This document shows positions 1 through 7,255 of a DNA stretch of 10,533 bases, one piece after another. Source of the DNA: Nitrospinaceae bacterium (lineage in GTDB: Bacteria > Nitrospinota > Nitrospinia > Nitrospinales > VA-1); the NCBI GenBank assembly GCA_029937635.1, contig JAPYPM010000069.1, forward strand, positions 1 through 10,533, read 5' to 3'. Position 1 is the first letter of the stretch, and every line of letters starts with the position of its first letter. A program made the translations under genes and the position numbers. The notes beneath the pieces are model-generated. The model was not told where the DNA came from. It was given only the letters and a program-made list of their open reading frames with translations, and made no database searches.

Positions 1-338
1 TTTTCAATTCCATAGGCAGAAATATCAATCCCTCTAACCTTTGCTCCTGGCAATATTTTCTTCAATTCATATAGTAAAAAACCTTTACCACAACCTACAT
101 CCAGAATGCTGGAAGTATCAGTCAATCCATATTTCTTTATCATAGATTCAGCTACAACAGACCAGCGGCCATCATAGCTATAACCCCCGTATCCATACTT
201 TCGTTCGCCATCCCAATAATCTTTCCCCCATTGCCTGGCTACAGTAGCGCATTCTGCTTTATCGGCATCGGTCACCCTGCCAACATAGTCACGCTTAGTT
301 CGGGTATGCAGACTTGTTATGAAATCAACATTCTCCAT
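1..338 (-). CDS. Class I SAM-dependent methyltransferase, partial (C-terminus beyond left edge)
   Basis: The first 112 residues of a methyltransferase are visible, starting at an ATG at 338; the rest lies beyond position 1. The AdoMet-binding motif I is ILDVGCGKG at about residues 78-86, and an acidic motif II residue sits in GIDIS (D105). Before it is a charged N-terminal part with a KDYWDG...YGYGGY stretch (about 39-53), a layout I associate with methyltransferases of carbohydrate clusters. The acceptor (sugar hydroxyl, amino or carboxyl group) cannot be told. It begins 18 nt after the LIC12192-family gene and is the last visible gene of the operon. Its place after an oxygenase suggests a late decorating step, which is inference. 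The fold assignment is secure; the substrate is unknown. Confidence 0.88.
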   Translation of the reverse strand, partial: MENVDFITSLHTRTKRDYVGRVTDADKAECATVARQWGKDYWDGERKYGYGGYSYDGRWSVVAESMIKKYGLTDTSSILDVGCGKGFLLYELKKILPGAKVRGIDISAYGIE

Positions 339-356
339 GGTATTCTTTCAAGCAGT

Positions 357-776
357 TTAGTTTAACGATTCTTGATAAGAATCGAGATCAATAGCTTGAG
401 CGCTCAGCTCATTGCAGAATTTCAAATCTTCGATGAGCTTAACATCTTTTTCGTCGAAAAGGGCTAAGTCCTCCAACGCAAACCTTAAGCCCTTCTTAGA
501 GTTTAAAACTTTATCATATATTTTCATACGCTCGTTAGTATCTGATGGCAGTTGGTGAGTTGAATAAAAAATTATACCTTCGATTTGCCCAAGCTCATCC
601 AATACAGATTTCAACATCATATAACAGTCATCCATATAATATTCAGTGGCACTGAGTAGATAGGTTAAACCATGTCGCTCTGCGCAAGTTCTAATGACTA
701 GGTTTTGAACCCTCTGAGGAACAACTTGCTTTCCTATTTCACGACTAAAAATGTATCCTCGCCAATTTTTATTCAT
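357..776 (-). CDS. Sporadic carbohydrate cluster protein, LIC12192 family
   Basis: This 139-residue protein resembles the LIC12192 family: an N-terminal RGYIFSR box (about 6-12), then PQRVQNLVIRTC (20-31), LTYLLSATEYYMDD (37-50), and IEGIIFYSTHQLPSD (65-79). The family occurs patchily in bacterial surface carbohydrate clusters and, to my knowledge, has no established enzymatic activity. I see no signal peptide, membrane segment or cofactor motif, so it is probably a small soluble cytoplasmic protein. The conserved patches alternate with predicted helices, and the final third is acidic and helical. Its ATG overlaps the TGA of the preceding oxygenase gene as TGATG, which predicts translational coupling. 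The tie to the oxygenase and the methyltransferase hints at work on the same sugar intermediate. Family recognition is from memory of the motifs. Confidence 0.85.
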   Translation of the reverse strand: MNKNWRGYIFSREIGKQVVPQRVQNLVIRTCAERHGLTYLLSATEYYMDDCYMMLKSVLDELGQIEGIIFYSTHQLPSDTNERMKIYDKVLNSKKGLRFALEDLALFDEKDVKLIEDLKFCNELSAQAIDLDSYQESLN

Positions 777-1588
777 CAGATTTTTGGTTTCTTATATTGA
801 TATCCGATTCGTGTGATGGGGCGAATCGTCAAAGGCATGAAATATTCACCTAACTCTTTTGCATGATAGGGAGTTAACAGACCTTTGAAGCGCAAGTTTA
901 CCGTCCACCGGCTTTTCTCTTCTTCATTGATACGATTCCCATGAAGTAAACCATGCCAAAAAATCACCACATGGCCGTATGGAACTTCTAGCCAAACAAC
1001 CTTATCTTCAACTTCTGAAAATATTTCTTCTGCAGTCATTGAAGAATATTTTTGAAAATTCGATATGATTTTTTGGTTTTCCTTTAAAGGGAGCAAATAC
1101 ATGGATTTTGTTTTATGACAATCCACAAAGGAAGTCCAAAGTACTACTTCGTAAGGGGAGTTTCCAGACCAAACATCTGAATGGAGCGGTAAAATAGAAC
1201 TGCTATCTTTAGGCAATTGGATACCTAAATTATAACTTCGCTGAATAGCCATTTCATTCCCAACAATCCACCCCAAATGATTTTTTGCAAGCGAGTAAAA
1301 TAATGCAGCATTATCAGGATTTTTATTAAGCTTATCAATAAGCCCAAGTCGAATCTCATTTAGGTATTCAGGAAGAATAAACTTTTGAGCATTGTCAAAA
1401 AAATCTGATTCGGGAGGGGGCGAATCCAGCTCTAAAGCCTTAACAGCATTTTCGTAAAGATTACTTCGAATTTTTGCCAGACTATTTAAATCCTCAACCG
1501 GAAAAATAATGTATCCCGTTTTTAGAAACTGATCGATTACATTGGCCTCATCGGCATTATAAATGGTGGGTTCAGTTACTAGAGGCAT
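776..1588 (-). CDS. 2OG-Fe(II) oxygenase of the sporadic carbohydrate cluster type
   Basis: A 270-residue protein of the cupin-fold non-haem iron dioxygenase type. The likely iron ligands are H136 and D138 in LPLHSDVWSGNSP and a distal histidine in WHGLLHGNR, probably H216 with H212 as the alternative. R227 or R233 downstream could bind the 2-oxoglutarate carboxylate. The length and the HSDVW...HGN pattern fit the oxygenases found beside LIC12192-family genes in carbohydrate clusters. Enzymes of this group couple 2-oxoglutarate decarboxylation to hydroxylation or oxidation of a substrate; here a sugar or sugar nucleotide is inferred. It starts at an ATG at 1588 with AGGTG a few bases upstream. 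A 69 nt AT-rich gap separates it from the transketolase gene, the widest gap in the operon, and its end overlaps the next ATG by one base. Confidence 0.85.
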   Translation of the reverse strand: MPLVTEPTIYNADEANVIDQFLKTGYIIFPVEDLNSLAKIRSNLYENAVKALELDSPPPESDFFDNAQKFILPEYLNEIRLGLIDKLNKNPDNAALFYSLAKNHLGWIVGNEMAIQRSYNLGIQLPKDSSSILPLHSDVWSGNSPYEVVLWTSFVDCHKTKSMYLLPLKENQKIISNFQKYSSMTAEEIFSEVEDKVVWLEVPYGHVVIFWHGLLHGNRINEEEKSRWTVNLRFKGLLTPYHAKELGEYFMPLTIRPITRIGYQYKKPKI

Positions 1589-1657
1589 TAAACACCTATA
1601 AATTTAAAAAAAACTTTAAAATTATTCCTACATTGCCATTACTAGCTTCAGTCGAGG

Positions 1658-2602
1658 TCATACAGTCAAAACTTTTTGCTCTGACAACATCTGGCGGGAC
1701 ACCTCTAAAACATTTTTGACCTCTAAGCCGAAATATTTTATTAAATCCCCCTGTCTACCATATTTTCCTGGAAAGCAATCAGGAATCCCCATCATTCTAA
1801 ATAATCCCTGAGGGTGTCTTGCTCCTTCGGCAATCAATTGGGCTATAGCACTCCCCAAACCACCAATGATTGAGTGCTCCTCCAAGGTAATCACATTTGG
1901 CGTAGTAGAAAGATAACAGGACAAAGTCTTTGTATCCAGAGGTTTGATAGTGTGCAAATTAATCACACCTGCCTGGATCCCTTCAGACTTCAGTTGGTCT
2001 GCAACCTCAATGGCTCGGTGCACCATAATTCCGGCCGCAACAAATAGAATTTCTTTTGGCTCTCGTAAGACATTGGCATTGCCAATTTTAAAATCGTGAT
2101 CATCCTGTGGGACCAATGGATCTCCCCCTCGCGCAACTCTAAAGTAGATAGGCCCTTTATGTTGACCTGAAGCAAGAACTGCGCGTTCCATTTCATCTGC
2201 ATCTGCAGGAACAATGACTGTCATATTCGGGAGGGCACGCATTAGGGCAATATCATCCGTTGCTAAATGAGTCGGGCCTAATGGAGCATAGACTAACCCC
2301 CCACCATTGGCGTAAAGCCGAACATCGTGGTTTCCCATACAAACATCAATGGCGATCTGATCGTAGCATCGTCGAGTTAAAAATGTAGCAATCGTATTTA
2401 CAAAGGGCATTTTCCCCGACATTGCAAGTCCAGCGGCCATCCCAATCACATAAGCTTCAGCCACTCCTTCGACAAAATATCTGTCCGGCATTTCTTCTTG
2501 AAACTCCTTAAGAGTTCCAATACCTACATCCGACCCCACATAAACCACATCCAGGTTTTCTTTGGCCAACTGATAAATAGTATTTAATCCACGCTTACGA
2601 AT
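1658..2602 (-). CDS. Transketolase, C-terminal subunit (Pyr and C-terminal domains); probable ATT start
   Basis: This is the second half of a split transketolase, about 314 residues. The pyrimidine-binding domain comes first; FVEGVAEAYVIGMAAGLA carries the catalytic glutamate that activates thiamine diphosphate (AEAY, about E49). The GPTH and SSDV-like region is followed by IVPADADEM, and the transketolase C-terminal domain follows from about residue 180. It should pair with the adjacent N-terminal subunit to move two-carbon ketol units between sugar phosphates. The first conventional start, TTG at 2569, has no ribosome binding site and would cut off RKRGLNTIYQLA, which matches the usual N-terminus of the family (MRK..xNTLYELAK). 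The ATT at 2602 restores it and sits 8 nt after a GGAGG. The gene is in the same frame as the upstream subunit, separated only by TGA and GCT. Function is secure; the exact start is inferred. Confidence 0.9.
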   Translation of the reverse strand: MRKRGLNTIYQLAKENLDVVYVGSDVGIGTLKEFQEEMPDRYFVEGVAEAYVIGMAAGLAMSGKMPFVNTIATFLTRRCYDQIAIDVCMGNHDVRLYANGGGLVYAPLGPTHLATDDIALMRALPNMTVIVPADADEMERAVLASGQHKGPIYFRVARGGDPLVPQDDHDFKIGNANVLREPKEILFVAAGIMVHRAIEVADQLKSEGIQAGVINLHTIKPLDTKTLSCYLSTTPNVITLEEHSIIGGLGSAIAQLIAEGARHPQGLFRMMGIPDCFPGKYGRQGDLIKYFGLEVKNVLEVSRQMLSEQKVLTV

Positions 2603-2605
2603 AGC

Positions 2606-3427
2606 TCAATCCTCCAAAGCCAAAAGAACTTTTTCAATTTCTTCATCGGTAATTTTTGATTTGTGATGCCAATCCATATTCCCTTCCATAAATGGTGCGC
2701 CCATACCTTTTATAGTATGACAAATTATTGCCGTAGGTTTATCTTCGGCTAATGGTAGACCCGAAAGCAATGTCTTCAAATTATAGGGTTCCTTAACCAT
2801 ATCGACTTCCAGTGTTTCAAACCCAAAAGCTCGCCATTTATCGGCGAATGGTTCCAAGTCACACACTTCATAAGTTGAACCGAAGGCCTGTTGCTTATTG
2901 TAATCAACTAATACCACAAGATTGTCCAGTTGGTTCTTGGATGCGCCCATGGCAGCTTCCCAGTTAGAACCTTCGTTGCATTCTCCATCACCGAGAAGCA
3001 CAAACGTGCGAGAGTTCCTTTTATCCATTTTTGCAGCGAGAGCAAGTCCCACCCCAATTGGCAATCCATGCCCTAAAGAACCTGTAGAAGCTTCAACGCC
3101 TGGAACCTTCTCCATGGTTGGGTGACCACCCAAAACTCCATCAAAAGCGCAAAACCCTTTCCAAAGTTCCGAGGAAAAGAAACCTTTGTCACATAAAATG
3201 GCATATAAGCCCAGACAACCATGGCCCTTGCTTAAAATAAACCGGTCCCGCTCAAGCCATTCAGGGTTTTCGGGGTTCACGTTTAAAATGTAATCATAGA
3301 GAACAACAAGGATCTCTACCATGGAAAATGCCGAAGCAATGTGCCCTCTTTTCCCAAAACGAACGATTTCCAAAATATCTTTTCGGGTTTTTAAACAACG
3401 TTCATCAAATTCAGGATTATTTATCAA
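2606..3427 (-). CDS. Transketolase, N-terminal subunit (thiamine diphosphate PP domain)
   Basis: A 273-residue protein covering the diphosphate-binding half of transketolase, the normal length for split forms. Motifs include SKGHG (66-70), GGHP (100-103), STGSLGHGLPIGVG (114-127), and the cofactor motif GDGECNEG (146-153) closing with DYN (175-177), which binds Mg-thiamine diphosphate. It ends with ITDEEIEKVL, typical of split transketolase N-halves. It works with the product of the next gene. The start is TTG at 3427, overlapping the TGA of the upstream HAD-APH gene (TTGA) with an AGGTG upstream; no in-frame ATG or GTG is available. A split transketolase inside a polysaccharide operon is more likely a pathway-dedicated enzyme than the housekeeping one: local supply of sedoheptulose 7-phosphate or ketol transfer to a sugar nucleotide are both possible. 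Confidence 0.93.
   Translation of the reverse strand: MINNPEFDERCLKTRKDILEIVRFGKRGHIASAFSMVEILVVLYDYILNVNPENPEWLERDRFILSKGHGCLGLYAILCDKGFFSSELWKGFCAFDGVLGGHPTMEKVPGVEASTGSLGHGLPIGVGLALAAKMDKRNSRTFVLLGDGECNEGSNWEAAMGASKNQLDNLVVLVDYNKQQAFGSTYEVCDLEPFADKWRAFGFETLEVDMVKEPYNLKTLLSGLPLAEDKPTAIICHTIKGMGAPFMEGNMDWHHKSKITDEEIEKVLLALED
2611..2615 (-). promoter_or_regulatory. Shine-Dalgarno GGAGG that decides the ATT start of the transketolase C-subunit
   Basis: Read on the minus strand, GGAGG (2615 to 2611) lies inside the last codons of the N-terminal subunit gene, 8 nt before an ATT at 2602. It is 41 nt from the TTG at 2569, too far to serve that codon. This is the main evidence for a rare AUU initiation codon. 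Confidence 0.6.
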
Positions 3428-5106
3428 TGCGTCATCACCTGTTTTTTCGAGGGAATAGAAATTTTATCTTCCCCACGTTTCCTTCTTTCTGACATTTCAT
3501 TTATCATTTGACTCGCTTTGCTTAGCCGGGTTTTTATAAGGTCGACTGGATCCAAGCTCGGGTTTGCAAATCTTTTTCTTCTCATTTCTTGTGGATCAAT
3601 TATATTTAATACAATCAACACCCATTCAAGACCAATCATATCTATTACAGTTTCCCAACGTCTGAGAAAATCAGGATCTTGTTTTCGGTGCTCGGCAAAT
3701 TTTCCAAGCAAATACCATTTATGTTCCCAAGAAACCTGCTGACCCACATGATGAAAAAAATCTGCTAGTAGTTTGGCGGGGTCATCCCATCCCGAATATT
3801 CGAAATCAAGAAAAATCAGCCTCCCCTTATCGGTTGCGCTGGCAAGGATATTATGAAACCCAAGGTCCGAAGGGCTAAATATTTGTTGAGTTTCTTCAAA
3901 AGGACGACGCAAGTCCCAGCCCAAGGACTCTATAGAATCATAAAATTTACTAAAAATAAACTCTTTATGAGGCAATAATTTTTGTTCAAAAAAAACGTTG
4001 ATTTCTTTTTCTAAATCAGAAGTGCTGGCCTCTTGCACAAGGCGATTATAACGCCTTTCAATCTGATCAATATAATCACCCAAGCAGGCTCGCGAATCCG
4101 ATCCTGGAAGAATAGAAAACTCCCTAAGCTCACTTGAGATATCTGACAAACGTAACAGGAAAGAAAGAATTTCATCTATCTCTGCTAATTCAATCGATTT
4201 AACAGAGGTTCCCTCGATCAAAGAATACACTGCCCAACTCCCTTCTTTCAAAATAGGTTGGGGAATATTCTGAAACCCAAGCTTCCATAAAGCATTCAGG
4301 TGACCAAATTCCGCCTGCATTCTGGGCCGCAAATCCTCATTCAGGTGAAGGTATTGTTTAATCACATAATTATTCCCATCTTTCAACTTGACCTTAAATA
4401 TCCGATTATTTCCAGACGAAGGCAAAAGTTGAATATGCAATATTGAAGATTGAAAGGTTTTCTCCAACCAGTTTGAAAGATGAAAATATTCTTCAACATC
4501 CCTCCACACTGGGAAAACAAGTATTTCATCCATCTTCTTAATTGATGTCGAGGAGAACAGAATTTTTCTGGTTTCATTTGGAAACTCTTCATGACAAATG
4601 ACTTTAGGCAAATCATCGATAAAATGTGTTAAATTTAGCTCCCTAATTTTTTGAATTTTCTCATCCAGAGAAGATGCAAAAAACACGTCTTGCTGTTCGA
4701 ATCCGTAGCCACCTTTGTTAACCGGTTTAAAGAAACCACGCTGATCTAAAGTATTCAAGGCGGCATCTCGCAATGACACGCTGGGATCATAATTTGAAAA
4801 CTCTGTCTTATGACTCACAATGAACAATCTACCCCCACATTTTTGAACCCATCCCACAAAATCAAATAAACCATCAAACACCAGAGCTTTACCGATATGG
4901 CTCCCATAAGCCCATGCTTGTAGTTGCCGCCAGCGGTTCTCGCTTTGATCAAAATCATCCGCTTTTTTAAATAAAGCGTTTTTAACAGCGTCCTTATCAG
5001 GCAAACAAAACTGATCAATCCATGACTGCTCTAGAGCTAACAAATGAAATAATTCATCATATTTTAGAATCGTATTGTCTAAATCTATACCAATTCTATT
5101 TGCCAA
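3424..5106 (-). CDS. HAD-superfamily phosphatase fused to an APH-type (aminoglycoside/choline kinase-like) small-molecule kinase
   Basis: Two enzyme domains in one chain of 560 residues. Residues 1-225 are HAD-like: IGIDLDNT holds motif I (D8-L-D10-N-T), FIVSHKT motif II, and HFIDDLPK motif IV. Residues about 235-540 are an APH-like kinase: VIKQY carries the nucleotide-binding lysine, SPSDLGFHNIL is the catalytic loop (D in SDLGFHN, with S in place of the usual H of HGD), and FLDFEYSGWDDPAKLLADF is the metal-binding segment. The frame stays open to 5283, but that extension lies over the upstream gene and has no HAD homology. The TTG at 5106, two residues short of the DLDNT strand and 10 nt after AAGGA, is the better start. 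No membrane segments are visible. The pairing suggests a kinase and a phosphatase acting on one sugar phosphate route, with the HAD part as a candidate for the GmhB-like step; the substrate is inference. Confidence 0.85.
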   Translation of the reverse strand: MANRIGIDLDNTILKYDELFHLLALEQSWIDQFCLPDKDAVKNALFKKADDFDQSENRWRQLQAWAYGSHIGKALVFDGLFDFVGWVQKCGGRLFIVSHKTEFSNYDPSVSLRDAALNTLDQRGFFKPVNKGGYGFEQQDVFFASSLDEKIQKIRELNLTHFIDDLPKVICHEEFPNETRKILFSSTSIKKMDEILVFPVWRDVEEYFHLSNWLEKTFQSSILHIQLLPSSGNNRIFKVKLKDGNNYVIKQYLHLNEDLRPRMQAEFGHLNALWKLGFQNIPQPILKEGSWAVYSLIEGTSVKSIELAEIDEILSFLLRLSDISSELREFSILPGSDSRACLGDYIDQIERRYNRLVQEASTSDLEKEINVFFEQKLLPHKEFIFSKFYDSIESLGWDLRRPFEETQQIFSPSDLGFHNILASATDKGRLIFLDFEYSGWDDPAKLLADFFHHVGQQVSWEHKWYLLGKFAEHRKQDPDFLRRWETVIDMIGLEWVLIVLNIIDPQEMRRKRFANPSLDPVDLIKTRLSKASQMINEMSERRKRGEDKISIPSKKQVMTH

Positions 5107-5116
5107 GAGGGGGCGT

Positions 5117-5121
5117 TCCTT
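5117..5121 (-). promoter_or_regulatory. Shine-Dalgarno AAGGA supporting the TTG start of the HAD-APH gene
   Basis: On the minus strand AAGGA (5121 to 5117) lies in the 40 nt gap after the stop of the nucleotidyltransferase-kinase gene and 10 nt before the TTG at 5106. It supports a start clear of the upstream gene rather than the 137 nt overlap implied by the longest open frame. Confidence 0.5.
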
Positions 5122-5146
5122 TTTTTCTTGTCGTGTTACCAGAGGT

Positions 5147-6670
5147 TTATTTGAGTAATGTACCAAGATACTTAAGAAGATCTCCAGAGCTAATAGGCTT
5201 CTTATTGCAAACGATTTGCACATCCAGTGCAGCAGCAGCACTTCCAACAAAAACTGCAGCTTCTGGGGAAATTCCTTTCCCAAGGCACATCGCGGAAAAC
5301 GCTAAAAAAGCATCTCCAGCACCAACCCGGTCCAAGACCTTGGTTGAAAGAGCAGGAACTGTATAGGTTTTTCCTCCTTCATTATCTAGCAACATAACTC
5401 CCTTCGTTCCTCGGGTAACAGCGAAATGCTTGACGCTCAGTTGGGCTGCTAAATTTTGCGCCAGATGTTCAATTGAGTCGCGCCGATTGTGAGTTGCTAA
5501 TCGCGCTTCAGGTTCGTTAAGAGATACAAAATCGGCCCGTGGATATCGGGTTATAGCATGATACCCACGGTTTCCACTATTTATCTGAGTATTGACAGCC
5601 AAATACCGGGAGCGGTTACAGATAGGTTCGATCATTTCAGGTGTAATGAAACCATTACCAAAATCTGAAACTATCACCACATCAAAATCTTCGACATTTT
5701 GATCCAACCAATTACAAATATCCTCTCCTGAATTTTCGAGCTTGGGATTCTCATCATACATATAAACCTCGAAAAGTTTATTTAGGTCTGAATCGACAAA
5801 CCTTTGCTTCACAACAGTAGGAGCATCAACAAAATAATAAAATTCGGGGGAAATATTTTTAGGCAGGTTTGCACGAATAAATTCTTCACTTTCCTTTTCC
5901 CTTCCCAAGCCAGAAACAATCTTTACCTTCTCTACAAACCCGGACACATGATTAGTGATAGCAAGACTTCCACCCAAAAATCGTTCGCGGTAATTATATT
6001 GAACGGATAAATGGTTTCCTTTCGCTGACTTTCCTAAGGGAGTCGTAAAATGATATTCGTCAATAATGGTATCTCCCACCACAAGAACCTTGAGAGGCTT
6101 CAAACTATTGAGCATTTCAATTATTTTGGCATCATTATACTTCTTTGAAAACTTCTGAAGGTATTGTTTGGTTTCATTGGGAAACACCCCAAAATGATCA
6201 TTGAGTAACTCAGTAGAACTAAAAGTAATTTCATCTGTAAAAATGATTTCTCCGCCACCCTCTTCAACTGCTTTCTTTTCTAAGTGTATATTTCCTGTAA
6301 CATCTTCATCAAGATTTTTATAATCGTTGCCCTTGGAGTAAGCATGAGGTTTGAGCTCGGAAATCACATTCACTGCTGTTGGTGCGTGATTGATGGATAC
6401 AAAATCAACACAAGCAAGAGATGATAAATTTTCGGCACGTAGTTCTTGCGGAAAAACAGGTCGACCAGGTCCTTTATTGACAAAAGCGTCTGCCGTCACG
6501 GTCACAAAAAGAACATCCCCTTTTTCCCTGGCACTCTTGAGATAACGAATATGACCGGTATGCATTAAGTCGAAGGTGCCGTGACACAAAACAATCCGCT
6601 TTCCCTCTTTTCTAATCTGCGCGGATTTCTGGGCCAAATCAACCAGTGAAAGAATTTTTTCTTGTGACAT
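5147..6670 (-). CDS. Bifunctional nucleotidyltransferase-PfkB sugar kinase (HldE-like domains, reversed order)
   Basis: A 507-residue fusion. Residues about 23-165 form a cytidylyltransferase-like domain: CHGTFDLMHTGHIRYL contains the HxGH nucleotide-binding motif (H37, H40), followed by KGPGRPVF and ITFSST, as in RfaE domain II. Residues about 193-507 are a PfkB/ribokinase-type kinase: VVGDTIIDEY at the start, FLGGSLAITN as the substrate-binding GG patch, SDFGNG, and the signature DRVGAGDAF (447-455) with catalytic base D453. Classical HldE has the kinase first and the nucleotidyltransferase second; here the order is inverted. The expected chemistry is phosphorylation of a sugar phosphate at C1 and activation to an NDP-sugar; heptose is favoured because a GmhA-like isomerase precedes it by 9 nt. 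It starts at ATG 6670 with no clear Shine-Dalgarno sequence. Nucleotide and sugar specificity cannot be read from sequence. Confidence 0.92.
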   Translation of the reverse strand: MSQEKILSLVDLAQKSAQIRKEGKRIVLCHGTFDLMHTGHIRYLKSAREKGDVLFVTVTADAFVNKGPGRPVFPQELRAENLSSLACVDFVSINHAPTAVNVISELKPHAYSKGNDYKNLDEDVTGNIHLEKKAVEEGGGEIIFTDEITFSSTELLNDHFGVFPNETKQYLQKFSKKYNDAKIIEMLNSLKPLKVLVVGDTIIDEYHFTTPLGKSAKGNHLSVQYNYRERFLGGSLAITNHVSGFVEKVKIVSGLGREKESEEFIRANLPKNISPEFYYFVDAPTVVKQRFVDSDLNKLFEVYMYDENPKLENSGEDICNWLDQNVEDFDVVIVSDFGNGFITPEMIEPICNRSRYLAVNTQINSGNRGYHAITRYPRADFVSLNEPEARLATHNRRDSIEHLAQNLAAQLSVKHFAVTRGTKGVMLLDNEGGKTYTVPALSTKVLDRVGAGDAFLAFSAMCLGKGISPEAAVFVGSAAAALDVQIVCNKKPISSGDLLKYLGTLLK

Positions 6671-6679
6671 AGTAATGAT

Positions 6680-7255
6680 TTATGGTTTCAAATGGTCAGA
6701 TAGACAATGCAAAAAAAACATATGCCCTACCTCAACCAATCCATAATCAGTGGAGTTCAGCCAGAAATTAACAGCCCCCATTTCGCGAAGAGGATTGTCG
6801 CTATCGAACCCGCTCAAGGTAATTACTTTCCCACCAATTTTTTTAATGCTATCTGCCGCATTACGGATATTTTCAGACTTGCCAGAACTACTGACTGCGA
6901 TTAGCAAGTCATTTGGTTGAGCCAAAGTTTTAAGAGGCTTCGAGTAAACATTTTCATAGCCATAATCATTGGATATGCAAGTCACCAGCGAGGACTCGTG
7001 AAGAGTGAAAGCGCGAAGCTTGCCGACATTAATAAAGTCGTTGAAGATATGGCTGACGATAGCGGCACTTCCTCCATTGCCAATCAGAAACACGCATGCC
7101 TTTTGTTCCCGAGCTTCCTTAAGCATCCCTAAGGTGCTTTCGAAACCATCTGGGTAAGATAAGGGTTCCCTACGTTCATCCGTAAATTCTGCGGAGGTAA
7201 TCAGAGCCTGCAACTTTTCAGCATGCGTTTTGAGGGGATGATTATCGGATAACAT
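6680..7255 (-). CDS. SIS-domain phosphosugar isomerase, GmhA (sedoheptulose 7-phosphate isomerase)-like
   Basis: A 191-residue single SIS-domain protein of GmhA length. The phosphosugar-binding segments are GNGGSAA (59-65) and SSSGKSEN (122-129). A helical N-terminal region of about 50 residues precedes the SIS fold, as in GmhA. By my alignment from memory, the metal and catalytic positions of E. coli GmhA map to H69, D73 (E65 there), E175 (Q172 there) and H183 (H180 there), so two ligands are conservatively changed. GmhA converts sedoheptulose 7-phosphate to D-glycero-D-manno-heptose 7-phosphate; the nearby transketolase and HldE-like gene support the same type of reaction here. It starts at an ATG at 7255 with AGGAG 9 nt upstream and overlaps the end of the epimerase gene by 14 nt. 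The exact sugar is uncertain. Confidence 0.88.
   Translation of the reverse strand: MLSDNHPLKTHAEKLQALITSAEFTDERREPLSYPDGFESTLGMLKEAREQKACVFLIGNGGSAAIVSHIFNDFINVGKLRAFTLHESSLVTCISNDYGYENVYSKPLKTLAQPNDLLIAVSSSGKSENIRNAADSIKKIGGKVITLSGFDSDNPLREMGAVNFWLNSTDYGLVEVGHMFFLHCLSDHLKP

Noticed and set aside
1600..1620. AT-rich partial palindrome (TTTAAA...TTTAAA) in the 69 nt gap as an internal terminator
   Set aside because: It lacks GC pairs in the stem, so it would not form a stable terminator; it is more likely simple AT-rich spacer or at most a weak internal promoter.
5107..5283. N-terminal extension of the HAD-APH frame by 59 codons
   Set aside because: It overlaps the end of the kinase gene by 137 nt, encodes a low-complexity leucine-rich stretch unrelated to the HAD fold, and a TTG with a ribosome binding site exists right before the first HAD strand.
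5022..5366. Plus-strand open frame of 114 codons
   Set aside because: It lies antisense to two well-supported genes, has no recognisable domain, and its openness follows from the codon pattern of the opposite strand.
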